From JBHIDQ01 sp046760155 (lineage in GTDB: Bacteria > Chloroflexota > Dehalococcoidia > Dehalococcoidales > RBG-16-60-22): a DNA stretch of 35,875 nucleotides. Positions within the stretch are counted from its first letter, which is position 1; each line of letters begins with the position of its first letter. The notes under the pieces are model-generated. The model did not search any database. It had not been told where the DNA came from and worked only from the letters and a program-made list of their open reading frames with translations. A program made the translations under genes and the position numbers. The stretch spans positions 1 through 35,875 of the forward strand of contig JBHIDQ010000001.1 of the NCBI GenBank assembly GCA_046760155.1. The letters run 5' to 3'. Positions 1-7,530 of this stretch are shown here, in pieces.

Positions 1-1
1 G

Positions 2-70
2 GCTGCCCGGACAGATGATAAAGTAGCTGTAACTGTAACTCAAGAAAATAAAAGTGAGGTGGAGGCGTAA
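2..70 (+). CDS. C-terminal tail of an unidentified upstream gene (partial)
   Basis: The second frame is open from the left edge to a TAA at 68-70 and encodes a 22-residue polar tail. The stop codon overlaps the ATG of the next gene (TAATG), an arrangement typical of translationally coupled genes. The tail has no recognisable domain, so its function cannot be told. Chance openness over 22 codons is possible; the TAATG junction is the main support. Confidence 0.5.
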   Translation, partial: AARTDDKVAVTVTQENKSEVEA

Positions 71-1431
71 TGACTACTGCCCGTGAAGTATTTGAAGAAC
101 AATACATCTCCAAAACCAAAAAATCAAAGGAGATATATGAGGAGGCAAGGCATTATCTGGCGGGCGGGGTTCCCGGTGGCGCCAGATACCGCCGACCTCA
201 TCCTTTGTACATCAAAGAGGCCAGGGGAGGCAAATTCTGGGATGTTGACGGAAATGAATATATTGACATACTGCTTGGTGCCGGGCCAGCTATTCTGGGG
301 CATTCACATCCCTCCGTCATGGAGGCAGTGAAACAGCAGCTCGACCGGGGGACCAACATGCAAGTTACCGGTGAGTTTGCCGTCGAACTGGCGAAAAAAA
401 TAACTCAGCATATGCCCGGCATGGAGCTGATCAGATTTGTCAACTCTGGTTCCGAAGCCGTTCAACTAGCCTTACGCGCCGCCCGTGCCTATACCGGAAG
501 AGAAAAGTACGCCAAATTCGAGGGCGGCTACAACGGGCAAATGGACAATGCACTGTTTAGCGGCAACGTTTATGCCGGCCCAGAGGACAGGCCCGAACCC
601 GTTCCCGGGTGCGCCGGCCTCCCCAAAAGTGTTCAGGGTGACGTCATTATTCTACCCTGGAACAATGCTGAGGCCACGGTATCCTTAATCAGAGAACACG
701 CTAAAGAATTAGCCGCCGTGATCATCGAGCCAGTTGGGGGCATCTTCTTGGGTGGCATGCCCCCGGAGAAGTCCTTTGTTGAAGCCCTGAGAGAGGTAAC
801 CGAGAAGGAAGGTATTATTTTGATATTTGATGAGGTCATCACCGGCTTCAGACTTGGTCTCAGTGGAGGTTGCTCCGTATCAGGAGTCATCCCTGACATG
901 CGCACCATGGGTAAGATTATCGGTGGAGGCTTACCGGTTGGTGCCTACGGAGGACGAAAGGAGATTATGGAAAAGGTGGTCACCCCTGCTGAGACGAAAG
1001 AGACGGCGCCCCAGAAGATATTTTCCTCAGGAACTTACTCAGGTAATCCGGTTTCCATGGCTGGCGGAGTGGCCATGATAAAAGAACTAGAGAAGCCCGG
1101 TTTCTACGAGCGAATTGACGGCTTTGGAGAACGAATACGAGGTGGCTTGGTTAAGCTAGCCAGTGATATCGGGCTTGCCATTCAAGTGGGTGGAATTAGG
1201 TCATTGTTTAGTGTGCACTTTAGCCACCGTCCACTGAGGAACTTACGTGACATCCTCAGCAGCGATAGAGAAACAGCCGCCACCTTTTATACGGGATTGG
1301 TCGCTAACGGTGTCTATATCCCAGAACATCACGTCGCATTTACCTGCGGAGCACATACTGATGCCGATATAGACAAGATTCTGGAGGTGGCAGAAAAGGT
1401 ATTTGGGGAGATAAAGAAGCGGCAGGCTTGA
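70..1431 (+). CDS. Class-III aminotransferase, glutamate-1-semialdehyde aminomutase (HemL) family
   Basis: PLP-dependent fold-type I enzyme of 453 residues. The N-terminal part has the family signature around GGVPGGARY and WDVDGNEYID (about residues 32-65). The cofactor Asp lies in IIFDEVITGF (about 250-260) and the Schiff-base lysine is K282 in GKIIGGGLPVGAYGG. HemL-family members include true glutamate-1-semialdehyde mutases and many aminotransferases or mutases of other amino or beta-amino acids. Here no heme genes are nearby and the neighbours are another aminotransferase and an Ldh2 dehydrogenase. I therefore favour an amino-acid catabolic or interconverting role over heme synthesis; the substrate is unknown. 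The ATG overlaps the previous stop and is preceded by a purine-rich GAGGTGGAGG Shine-Dalgarno. Followed after 34 bp by a class-IV aminotransferase, probably in one transcript. Confidence 0.88.
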   Translation: MTTAREVFEEQYISKTKKSKEIYEEARHYLAGGVPGGARYRRPHPLYIKEARGGKFWDVDGNEYIDILLGAGPAILGHSHPSVMEAVKQQLDRGTNMQVTGEFAVELAKKITQHMPGMELIRFVNSGSEAVQLALRAARAYTGREKYAKFEGGYNGQMDNALFSGNVYAGPEDRPEPVPGCAGLPKSVQGDVIILPWNNAEATVSLIREHAKELAAVIIEPVGGIFLGGMPPEKSFVEALREVTEKEGIILIFDEVITGFRLGLSGGCSVSGVIPDMRTMGKIIGGGLPVGAYGGRKEIMEKVVTPAETKETAPQKIFSSGTYSGNPVSMAGGVAMIKELEKPGFYERIDGFGERIRGGLVKLASDIGLAIQVGGIRSLFSVHFSHRPLRNLRDILSSDRETAATFYTGLVANGVYIPEHHVAFTCGAHTDADIDKILEVAEKVFGEIKKRQA

Positions 1432-1465
1432 ATTAATAACCTAGTTGCGAAATACAGGGTAGTCT

Positions 1466-2365
1466 ATGATGGCAAAGGAAGAATGGACAGCCTACGTTAA
1501 TGGGGAATATGTACCTCAGAGCGAGGCGAAGTTGTCCATATTTGACCACGGGGTTTTATACGGAGACGGAGTCTTCGATACGTGGTGTACCTGGAATGGT
1601 TATATATTTAAGCTTGACCAACATGTTGACCGGCTGTTCCGATCTATTCACGCCTTTCAAATCGATATGCCCCTCAGCAAAGAAGAACTCAAGAGTGTGA
1701 TTATTAAGGTAGTGGAGACAAATGGTGACCAAAACCAATACATTAAGTGCCTGATAACCCGTGGAGTGGGGCCACGGCCGCTGCTGTCGCCAGTGGGTTG
1801 CCGGACATCGGTGGTCGTGTTCTCAAGACCTTATTTGTCGGTTATTGAGCCTAGCAAAGAAGAAAAGGGGATAAGAGTTAGGATTACTAGCATAAGACGC
1901 ACTCCTCCACAGTGCCTGGACCCCAAGGCAAAGAATCTGAACTACGCCAATCTTGTGTTGGCAAAGATAGAGGCGCTGAATGCCGGGGCAGATGAAGCTA
2001 TCCTGCTTGATATACAAGGCTTCGTCAATGAATCTCCCGGCTATAACGTATTTGCTGTCAGAGAGGGTAAAATTTATACTCCCCCGGCTAATAACATACT
2101 CGTCGGGGTAACTAGAGAAACGATCTTGGAAATAGCCGAGAAAGAGGGCTTGGAGGTAATCGAGGACCAGCTGGTTCCCTATGACCTTTACACTGCCGAC
2201 GAGTTGTTCTTGGCTTCTACCGCTGGGGGCATCGTTCCTATTGGAGAAGTGGACGGGCGAAGAATCTCGTCCGGAAAGCCAGGACCGATAACTCAAAGGG
2301 TGAGTGAACTCTACTTAGAAATGCTGGAAAAGGGAGACCACGGCACCCCCTTTAAAACAAAGTAA
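1466..2365 (+). CDS. Class-IV aminotransferase (branched-chain / D-amino acid aminotransferase type)
   Basis: Fold-type IV PLP enzyme of 299 residues, close to the usual length of IlvE or Dat proteins. Visible features are the N-terminal FDHGVLYGDGVFDT block (about 26-39), the catalytic lysine K156 in AKNLNYANLVLAK, a degenerate cofactor segment ESPGYNVFAV where the family usually has E-x-x-G-x-N-I-F, and the C-terminal STAGGIVPIGEVDGR segment. Transamination between branched-chain (or D-) amino acids and 2-oxo acids is expected. The symbol is left blank because IlvE, Dat and PabC-like members are not separable by eye. The start could be either of two adjacent ATGs (1466 or 1469). It sits in a plus-strand run with a HemL-like aminotransferase and an Ldh2 dehydrogenase. 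Confidence 0.88.
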   Translation: MMAKEEWTAYVNGEYVPQSEAKLSIFDHGVLYGDGVFDTWCTWNGYIFKLDQHVDRLFRSIHAFQIDMPLSKEELKSVIIKVVETNGDQNQYIKCLITRGVGPRPLLSPVGCRTSVVVFSRPYLSVIEPSKEEKGIRVRITSIRRTPPQCLDPKAKNLNYANLVLAKIEALNAGADEAILLDIQGFVNESPGYNVFAVREGKIYTPPANNILVGVTRETILEIAEKEGLEVIEDQLVPYDLYTADELFLASTAGGIVPIGEVDGRRISSGKPGPITQRVSELYLEMLEKGDHGTPFKTK

Positions 2366-2499
2366 CCGTAGTTTGCGAAGAGATAAGAGAGCTTTACCCA
2401 ATCATTAAGTGTAATAGAGTTAGGATTTTCGACTAATTTTCTAGAAGTAGGCACTCCTTTAATCTCGGCTCTAGAGTTTAAGCAGATAAAGGAAGAATC

Positions 2500-3555
2500 A
2501 TGGTACAAAGTGAAATTAGGGTCGCTTGGGAATCGCTGCAAGCCTTCGTCAGGGATGTGCTCTTAAGCATGGGCATGCCACCAAAAGATGCCGAAACTGA
2601 GGCAGAAGTACTCATCTGGGCTAACTTGCGAGGTGTAGATTCACACGGTGTGCTGCAAATTCCGTTTTACCTGCAAGAAGTGGACGGTGGCTATATGAAA
2701 CCCAAGCCCAACATTCAAGTTCTGCAGGAGACGGCCACCACCATGGTAATTGAGGGTGACCTTGCCTTCGGTGCGGTAGTTACTGTCTTCGCTATGAATA
2801 AAATAATAGAGAAAGCGAAGGACACGGGCGTCAGCTGGGGATTTATACGTAACACTTCACACCAAGGTGCTATCGGTTATTACTCACTTATGGCAGCAAA
2901 GAAGGATATGGCGGGAATTACTTTTACCTGTACACCTCCTGGCATGGTTCCTTACGGAGCTAAGGTTGCTGGAGTAGATAACAGTCCAATAGCCATCGCG
3001 GTGCCGGCCAGACGTCACCGGCAGGTAATTCTGGATATGGCCACCAGCGTTACCGCCCTGGGTAAAATCACCCTCGCTAAAGACAAGGGCATTCCCATAC
3101 CGGAGGGCTGGGCCGTGGACAAGGATGGCCGACCTACTACTGACCCTAAACAGGCCGCTGCACTATTACCTGTAGGCGGCCCCAAGGGCTCGGGGTTAGC
3201 CCTTATGTTTGAGTGTCTGTCCAGCGTAATGATAGGTAACCCACTACTCGAACCGGTACTGCAGGGTACTATGAAAAGTGAAGGACATCAAATCCAAAAC
3301 AGCGTTGTGGTCGCTATTGACATTAGCACCTTCACTGATATCGAGGATTACAAGGACCATATTGATAACCTGGTTGAAGCTATAAAATCTCTGCCCAAGG
3401 CAAATGGGTTCAGTGAGATACTATTTCCTGGAGAACGTGGGAACAGGACTTACGATGACCGATTACAGAACGGTATTCCCCTTCCCGAAGGAACTATGCG
3501 CCGATTGCGAAGCGTTGCCGAGAGGTTTAACCTAAACTTACCCCGAGGATTGTAA
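2500..3555 (+). CDS. Ldh2 / malate-L-lactate dehydrogenase family NAD(P)-dependent oxidoreductase
   Basis: A 351-residue protein of the Ldh_2 superfamily (malate, sulfolactate, ureidoglycolate, 2,3-diketogulonate and delta1-piperideine-2-carboxylate reductases). It shows the family block RGVDSHGVLQIPFYL with catalytic-type His49, the NTSHQGAIGYYSL segment, MVPYGAKVAGVDNSPIAIAVP, the DMATSVTALGKI segment and a late GGPKGSGLALMFE glycine block. It interconverts a 2-hydroxy acid (or cyclic imine) with its oxo or reduced partner using NAD(P)H in the cytosol; the exact substrate cannot be read. The start at 2500 has a GGAAG Shine-Dalgarno about 4-8 bp upstream. A plausible role is reduction of the 2-oxo acids made by the adjacent aminotransferases, which is inference from context only. 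It converges on the minus-strand aminotransferase; no strong terminator is seen between them. Confidence 0.87.
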   Translation: MVQSEIRVAWESLQAFVRDVLLSMGMPPKDAETEAEVLIWANLRGVDSHGVLQIPFYLQEVDGGYMKPKPNIQVLQETATTMVIEGDLAFGAVVTVFAMNKIIEKAKDTGVSWGFIRNTSHQGAIGYYSLMAAKKDMAGITFTCTPPGMVPYGAKVAGVDNSPIAIAVPARRHRQVILDMATSVTALGKITLAKDKGIPIPEGWAVDKDGRPTTDPKQAAALLPVGGPKGSGLALMFECLSSVMIGNPLLEPVLQGTMKSEGHQIQNSVVVAIDISTFTDIEDYKDHIDNLVEAIKSLPKANGFSEILFPGERGNRTYDDRLQNGIPLPEGTMRRLRSVAERFNLNLPRGL

Positions 3556-3644
3556 TCGAACAGCTTGTTTCGTTACCCCAGATGTAGCAAAACAGCGACT
3601 TGTCTATTTTTCTTCTAAAGGAAGAGCCATTATTCAGTTATTTT

Positions 3645-5012
3645 TTATTTTGTTGTTCCAATGAGGCCTTCGGCAAGCATCCCGTCAAAAGCAGCCCCAA
3701 AAGCGGCAATGGTTTGGGCTATATCCTCTTCAGTATGCACTGCCGAAACAAAACCCAGAGTACCTCGATGAAAGTGCACTCCATTGAGTAGCAGATGTCG
3801 ATTAAAAGCATGGACTATCTCCGGAGGCATAGACTTCGTGCAATCCAAGCAGATGGTTCTATCGCACTTCTGGCATTTACCGATAAATATATGAGCTACT
3901 GATGCTGCATTATGTGCACAGGCTTCCACACCCCGCTTCTCTATTTCACGATTCACTCCTTCCACCAACCTCTTTGCATTGGCCTCGGCGGTTTTCTGTA
4001 CTTCACCTCTGGCAACAATTCTGAGCATAGCTACTGCGGCGGCCGCCGTTAGCGGGTTCCCGTTCCAAGTACCACGGTGAATGACGTGACGATGGCGGTT
4101 CCATTCGGCTTCTCCGGGTCTTAACCAAAGCAGCTCCATAACATCAGCCCGGCCACATACTGCGGCACCACCAGGTATTCCACCACCATTTAGTTTGGCT
4201 AGAGTGCTGATGTCCGGAGTGACTCCAATCGCGGCCTGATAGCCACCGGGCGACCAGCGAAAACCGCTAATAACTTCGTCAATAACCAGTAGCGTCCCGT
4301 GCTTCTTGGTTAGCTGACGTGCTTTAGGCACAAGTTCCGGTGGCACCCCAATGCGGCCACAGTTTGCCCCACCCCCTTCCAGGAACAAAGCCGCGATGTC
4401 CTCTTTGGCTAAGGCCTTTTCCATAGCCGTCTCATCATTGCAGGGGATAACTACCGTTCCTTCTGCCACGGCATCCTCACTGATAGGAGGAATGTGTCCG
4501 GCAAAGGGCTTATCATATGGAGGTGCTATTCCAGGAAGCAGGTCGTCCGCCCAGCCAAAATACTGCTCGGCAAACTTGAGGATTTTCTTTCTCCCCGTGT
4601 AAGCCCGCGCTAGCGCGGCAACCAGCATATTGCTCTCTGAACCTGACAACATAAACTCAACTCTCTCCGCGGCTGGAATAAGCTGACATATCAGCTCGGC
4701 CCATTCCAGTTCTGACTCATTCTCGGCTCCATAATGGGTCCCCTTGGTGATTTGTTTTGTAATCGCTTCTACCAAGGCAGGGTGGGTATGACCTAACAGT
4801 AATGTGCCAAAACCCATAACGTAGTCTATATACTCGTTGCCGTCCACATCCCACTTGCGTGACCCCTTGGCGTGCGTGACATAGATGTAGGGAGCAGTGG
4901 TAAAAATTGCATCCGAGTGAAGACCACGGCTCACCTTAAAGGACCTCTCGGTTAATTCCTTGGATTTCTGATGCCCGGCGACAAACCTCTCCAAACTACT
5001 TGTCACTGCCAT
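3645..5012 (-). CDS. Second class-III (HemL-like) aminotransferase with a four-cysteine insert
   Basis: A 455-residue fold-type I PLP enzyme of the HemL family, clearly diverged from the one at 70-1431. It keeps RKWDVDGNEYIDYVMGFG, the FMLSGSESN phosphate-binding turn, LLVIDEVISGFR and a Schiff-base lysine at K273 (LAKLNGGGIPGGA). Unusually, residues 380-391 read C-x2-C-x4-C-x2-C (C380, C383, C388, C391), a zinc-knuckle-like spacing inserted in the C-terminal domain where ordinary GSA mutases have none. Its effect is unknown: structural metal site, redox switch or dimer contact. The start is supported by a GGGAGGGA Shine-Dalgarno. It is transcribed divergently from the XRE regulator, with a possible -10 and a palindrome over the -35 region. 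Substrate unknown. Confidence 0.87.
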   Translation of the reverse strand: MAVTSSLERFVAGHQKSKELTERSFKVSRGLHSDAIFTTAPYIYVTHAKGSRKWDVDGNEYIDYVMGFGTLLLGHTHPALVEAITKQITKGTHYGAENESELEWAELICQLIPAAERVEFMLSGSESNMLVAALARAYTGRKKILKFAEQYFGWADDLLPGIAPPYDKPFAGHIPPISEDAVAEGTVVIPCNDETAMEKALAKEDIAALFLEGGGANCGRIGVPPELVPKARQLTKKHGTLLVIDEVISGFRWSPGGYQAAIGVTPDISTLAKLNGGGIPGGAAVCGRADVMELLWLRPGEAEWNRHRHVIHRGTWNGNPLTAAAAVAMLRIVARGEVQKTAEANAKRLVEGVNREIEKRGVEACAHNAASVAHIFIGKCQKCDRTICLDCTKSMPPEIVHAFNRHLLLNGVHFHRGTLGFVSAVHTEEDIAQTIAAFGAAFDGMLAEGLIGTTK

Positions 5013-5089
5013 TTATCCCTCCCTAATTTTAGCTATCGTATTTTTGATTGCGCATTGTACGGCTTTGCCCCTTTTCTATCCGCAGTTAC

Positions 5090-5117
5090 ATTATACGTTT
5101 TGTCACTGATTAAACAA
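5090..5117 (-). promoter_or_regulatory. Candidate promoter of the minus-strand aminotransferase
   Basis: On the minus strand a perfect TATAAT (5090-5095) follows a weak TTGTTT -35 (5112-5117) at 16-bp spacing, giving a leader of about 70 nt before the ATG at 5012. The weak -35 suggests activator dependence, or a chance match. Confidence 0.45.
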
Positions 5118-5123
5118 AGTGAC
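5102..5123. promoter_or_regulatory. Palindromic operator candidate GTCACT-N10-AGTGAC
   Basis: Perfect 6-bp inverted half-sites 22 bp end to end, covering the -35 region of the minus-strand aminotransferase promoter. The flanking word ACGTTTTGT(T)CACT occurs twice in direct orientation, at 5095-5107 and 5122-5135. This geometry fits a dimeric regulator; the protein is unknown. Confidence 0.45.
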
Positions 5124-5142
5124 GTTTTGTTCACTACAAAAC
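5124..5142. repeat. Perfect 7-bp inverted repeat GTTTTGT-N5-ACAAAAC
   Basis: Immediately follows the GTCACT/AGTGAC palindrome. It could be a second protein-binding site or a small hairpin; there is no T-run that would make it a terminator. Confidence 0.4.
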
Positions 5143-5270
5143 AAAAGGGGCTTTGGGTAAAACTTAGCCCTGCTTTGACAATCCGGGGTATAGCCTCCAC
5201 CACCGTGTTAAAAGAAATATGGATCCACCCGCCCAAAATCGGGTTCCGATATCATACCGGAGCCCGTTTT

Positions 5271-5287
5271 TTGACTTTTTACTCAAC
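5271..5287 (+). promoter_or_regulatory. Upstream copy of the 17-bp element TTGACTTTTTACTCAAC
   Basis: Identical over 17 bp to the element at 5325-5341, with start points 54 bp apart. Internally it is near-palindromic (TTGA-N8-TCAA). No good -10 lies at the right distance from this copy, so it is more likely a regulator site than a second promoter. Confidence 0.5.
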
Positions 5288-5324
5288 CTGGTAACTTTTC
5301 CTTAACCAAATGGCGAAAAAAGAC

Positions 5325-5353
5325 TTGACTTTTTACTCAACATGCTTTATAAT
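5325..5353 (+). promoter_or_regulatory. Sigma-70-type promoter of the XRE-TPR gene, overlapped by the 17-bp element
   Basis: TTGACT at 5325-5330, a 17-bp spacer and a perfect TATAAT at 5348-5353, about 28 bp before the ATG. The second copy of TTGACTTTTTACTCAAC (5325-5341) covers the -35 and most of the spacer. A protein bound there should block the polymerase, so autorepression by the downstream HTH protein is a natural guess. Confidence 0.75.
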
Positions 5354-5381
5354 GCCTTTGCAATCCTCTCTGAAGGTTTAG

Positions 5382-6257
5382 ATGATGGAAGAAGCGCCAC
5401 AATTTGGCAAAAGGTTAAGAGAGTTACGAATTCAGGCTCAGCTGACTCAGCGAGAACTAGCGGAGAAAATCGGGGTCGACTTCTCTTACCTTAGTAAAAT
5501 CGAAAATGGCGTCTTACCGCCTCCCAGCGAGAAGGTAATATTAGAACTGGCGGAAGTCTTAAATGCCGACCGAGATGAGTTAATTATTTCCGCCGGGAGG
5601 ATCCCAGCTGACATCGCCGAAATGCTGAAGAACCGGAAAACACTGCAACTCTTGAGGTCAGAGCGCACCCAGCAAAATGTCATGGCGAAAAGGGAAGAAG
5701 GGGTTAGTCTACCAACTGGCGCCACCAGACCGAGAAGGCCGCTTTTAAAGCATAAGAACTTCGCTCGGGTAGCCATCGCCCTTGTTTTGGTAATGGCGGT
5801 TGGTGCCTTATTATGGTTTGCCTTACCGGTCACGGATACCGCCGTTGCCGCCAACAATCAGGGCTTTATCTACAATAACGAAGGGGAACACCAAAAAGCG
5901 ATAGTCGCTTTCACCAAGGCGATAGAGCTTGACCCCGGCTTCGCCGTCGCCTATAGCAACCGGGGCTGGGCTTATATCGAGTTGGAACAATACGAACAAG
6001 CCATTGCCGACTGCAATAAAGCGATAGAGCTTGACCCTAACTTCGCCATCGCCTACAGCAACCGGGGCTGGGCTTATATCGAGTTGGGACAGTATGAACA
6101 AGCCATTGCCGACTGCAATAAAGCGATAGAGCTTGACCCCAACCTTGCCATCGCCTATAACAACCGGGGCTGGGCTTATATCGAGTTGGGACAATATGAA
6201 CAGGCCATTGCCGACTATGACAAGGCGGTGGAGCTTGACCCCAGCCTTCAAAAATGA
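5382..6257 (+). CDS. Membrane-anchored XRE-family regulator with extracytoplasmic TPR repeats
   Basis: A 291-residue protein of three parts. Residues about 8-66 form an XRE/Cro-C1 helix-turn-helix (LRIQAQLTQRELAEKIGV then SYLSKIENG). Residues about 126-149 are a single hydrophobic helix preceded by basic residues (positive-inside), which places the HTH in the cytoplasm. Residues about 155-291 are four TPR units of 34 residues, predicted outside the membrane. It resembles one-component membrane regulators such as CadC or ToxR in layout, or RodZ (HTH-TM), but neither identity is shown. The last three TPRs are nearly identical in DNA. It has its own strong promoter, and a gene for an exported surface protein follows after 92 bp, a possible target or partner. 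Start is the first of two ATGs, with a GAAGG upstream. Confidence 0.85.
   Translation: MMEEAPQFGKRLRELRIQAQLTQRELAEKIGVDFSYLSKIENGVLPPPSEKVILELAEVLNADRDELIISAGRIPADIAEMLKNRKTLQLLRSERTQQNVMAKREEGVSLPTGATRPRRPLLKHKNFARVAIALVLVMAVGALLWFALPVTDTAVAANNQGFIYNNEGEHQKAIVAFTKAIELDPGFAVAYSNRGWAYIELEQYEQAIADCNKAIELDPNFAIAYSNRGWAYIELGQYEQAIADCNKAIELDPNLAIAYNNRGWAYIELGQYEQAIADYDKAVELDPSLQK
5919..6250 (+). repeat. Tandem 102-bp repeats encoding TPR units
   Basis: The same word (GCGATAGAGCTTGACC and close variants) begins at 5919, 6021, 6123 and 6225, an exact 102-bp (34-codon) period. The units differ at only a few bases, so they arose by recent duplication and could vary in number between strains without shifting the frame. 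Confidence 0.92.
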
Positions 6258-6349
6258 CTCGGAGGTTCCGATAAAAGAGGAGGATTTATTTGGTTTTTAC
6301 TTACCATTTAGAAATGATGTTATTCTGGCAAATTAAGGAGGAATAAGAA

Positions 6350-7429
6350 ATGAAGAACAAGAGATATTCTAAGATAGTGGTAATATTTGCTCTGATATTA
6401 GTAATCACTACCTCACTGTGGATTGCCTTACCGGCTACGCCTTGCTACGCACAAAGTGGCTATGCTATTCTGGAAACCGGGGAAGCTGGCGCACCACCTC
6501 CTCCTGACCTTACCTTGTTAGGAAACAAGATTGACGCTCAGGGAGTAATGACCAATGATGTTACTGCCAAATCAGGTGATGGGGCATGTCAGCTAACGAT
6601 AACTAAGGGCACAGAGGCTCTCGACAGGTTCGGTGAACCCCTGACCGGGATAATTATGGCCACGATGAAAGAACCGCCTGAAGCACCGGCAGATTCTAGC
6701 CTGGTTAGTAATGTCTACAACCTTGAACCTGATGGAGCTACCTTTGACCCGCCAATAACCCTCACCTTCAACTACAGCCAGGGTGATGTACCCAAAGGAG
6801 CTGCTGAGGGAGCTTTAGTCATCGCTTTCTGGGATGAAGACAGAGGTGAGTGGGTCGTGCTTGAAGACGTTACTGTTGACCCGGTAGCAAATACCATCAG
6901 CGCACCAGTAAGTCACTTTACCGGCTTCACTATCATGGCTAGCACGCGCCCAGCGGCGTTTACCGCCAGCGACCTGACCATAACTCCCACCGAGGTTGAT
7001 ATCGCCCAAAGTGTAACCATCAGTGCCACTGCTACCAATACCGGTGACCTTGCCGGCAGTTACGACGTAACTCTGAAAATAAATGGTAAAGTAGTATCGA
7101 CGAAGAAAGTAACCCTGGCTGGTCAGGCTAGTGGGCAGGTAACCTTTACCACCATTCAAGGTGCGCCTGGAACCTATGCCGTAAATATCGATGGTCTGTC
7201 CGGCACTTTCACCGTTAAGTCGCCACCACCAGTGGTGATTAAGCAACCACCGGCACCGGCTCCGGCGCCAGCACCTCCGGCTCCGGCGCCAGCACCTCCG
7301 GCACCAGCACCACCAGCGCCGGCTCCAGCCCCGGAAGTTAACGTGTGGCTACTCGTCATCATTGCGGCGGCGACAATCATAGTGGTTGGGGTGGTTATCT
7401 GGCTCTTCGCCTTCCGTAGTGAATACTGA
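6350..7429 (+). CDS. Exported CARDB-domain surface protein with Pro/Ala stalk and C-terminal membrane anchor
   Basis: A 359-residue protein. The N-terminus has basic residues and a hydrophobic stretch (about 10-28) ending in an A-x-A-like site before residue 36 (PCYAQS), a Sec signal peptide. Residues about 60-195 form a beta-rich region recalling ZU5-like modules. Residues about 203-290 match a CARDB-type fold (SDLTITPTEVDIAQSVTISATATN). About 295-329 is a Pro/Ala stalk, and about 334-354 is a C-terminal transmembrane helix with a short basic tail (AFRSEY). The layout is of a protein held on the outside of the cytoplasmic membrane, probably for adhesion or envelope structure; no catalytic motif is seen. 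A strong AAGGAGGA Shine-Dalgarno precedes the ATG. It may be co-transcribed with the XRE-TPR gene and ends at the terminator at 7467. Confidence 0.82.
   Translation: MKNKRYSKIVVIFALILVITTSLWIALPATPCYAQSGYAILETGEAGAPPPPDLTLLGNKIDAQGVMTNDVTAKSGDGACQLTITKGTEALDRFGEPLTGIIMATMKEPPEAPADSSLVSNVYNLEPDGATFDPPITLTFNYSQGDVPKGAAEGALVIAFWDEDRGEWVVLEDVTVDPVANTISAPVSHFTGFTIMASTRPAAFTASDLTITPTEVDIAQSVTISATATNTGDLAGSYDVTLKINGKVVSTKKVTLAGQASGQVTFTTIQGAPGTYAVNIDGLSGTFTVKSPPPVVIKQPPAPAPAPAPPAPAPAPPAPAPPAPAPAPEVNVWLLVIIAAATIIVVGVVIWLFAFRSEY
7246..7335 (+). repeat. Low-complexity Pro/Ala-coding tract with perfect 21-bp duplication
   Basis: CCG/GCN-rich sequence encoding the stalk. The 21-bp unit at 7259-7279 is repeated exactly at 7280-7300, followed by degenerate partial copies. 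The length is likely to vary by slippage in steps that keep the frame. Confidence 0.85.
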
Positions 7430-7466
7430 TAAGATTTAGTTGCTCGGCAGAGTGGAGTAAATAGAT

Positions 7467-7498
7467 TCGGGAGGAGCGTTGCTCCTCCCGAGTTTTTT
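7467..7498 (+). terminator. Intrinsic terminator after the CARDB surface protein
   Basis: Perfect 11-bp stem (TCGGGAGGAGC, loop GTT, reverse complement at 7481-7491) followed by a run of six T. The A-run on the other side may let it also stop glmS transcripts from the minus strand, though less efficiently. Confidence 0.95.
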
Positions 7499-7530
7499 CC
7501 TCTCCTAATTTAAAAAAGTAATGATAGTCC

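Larger units (their letters stand above)
5013..5381. other. Divergent intergenic control region (369 bp), no gene seen
   Basis: Lies between the minus-strand aminotransferase and the plus-strand XRE regulator. It holds a candidate promoter and palindrome for the aminotransferase in its left half and a strong promoter with a repeated 17-bp element in its right half, listed separately. The short open frames across it lack a Shine-Dalgarno and any recognisable sequence, so I call no gene here. Confidence 0.7.

Noticed and set aside
70..1431. Calling this gene hemL proper.
   Set aside because: Longer than typical GSA mutase, no tetrapyrrole genes nearby, and a second HemL-like paralogue in the same block.
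5033..5236. Minus-strand 67-codon frame in the divergent intergenic region.
   Set aside because: It overlaps the promoter and palindromes, has no Shine-Dalgarno and no recognisable sequence.
5823..6251. Repetitive minus-strand frame opposite the TPR repeats.
   Set aside because: Its repeats are just the complement of the 102-bp TPR-coding units; no start signal.
6294..6350. An 18-codon TTG-start leader frame with AGGAGG upstream, ending just before the CARDB gene.
   Set aside because: Too short, rare start codon, no recognisable content; its end simply contains the next gene's Shine-Dalgarno.
7174..7380. Gly/Ala-rich open frame on the minus strand.
   Set aside because: Antisense shadow of the Pro/Ala-coding repeat tract.
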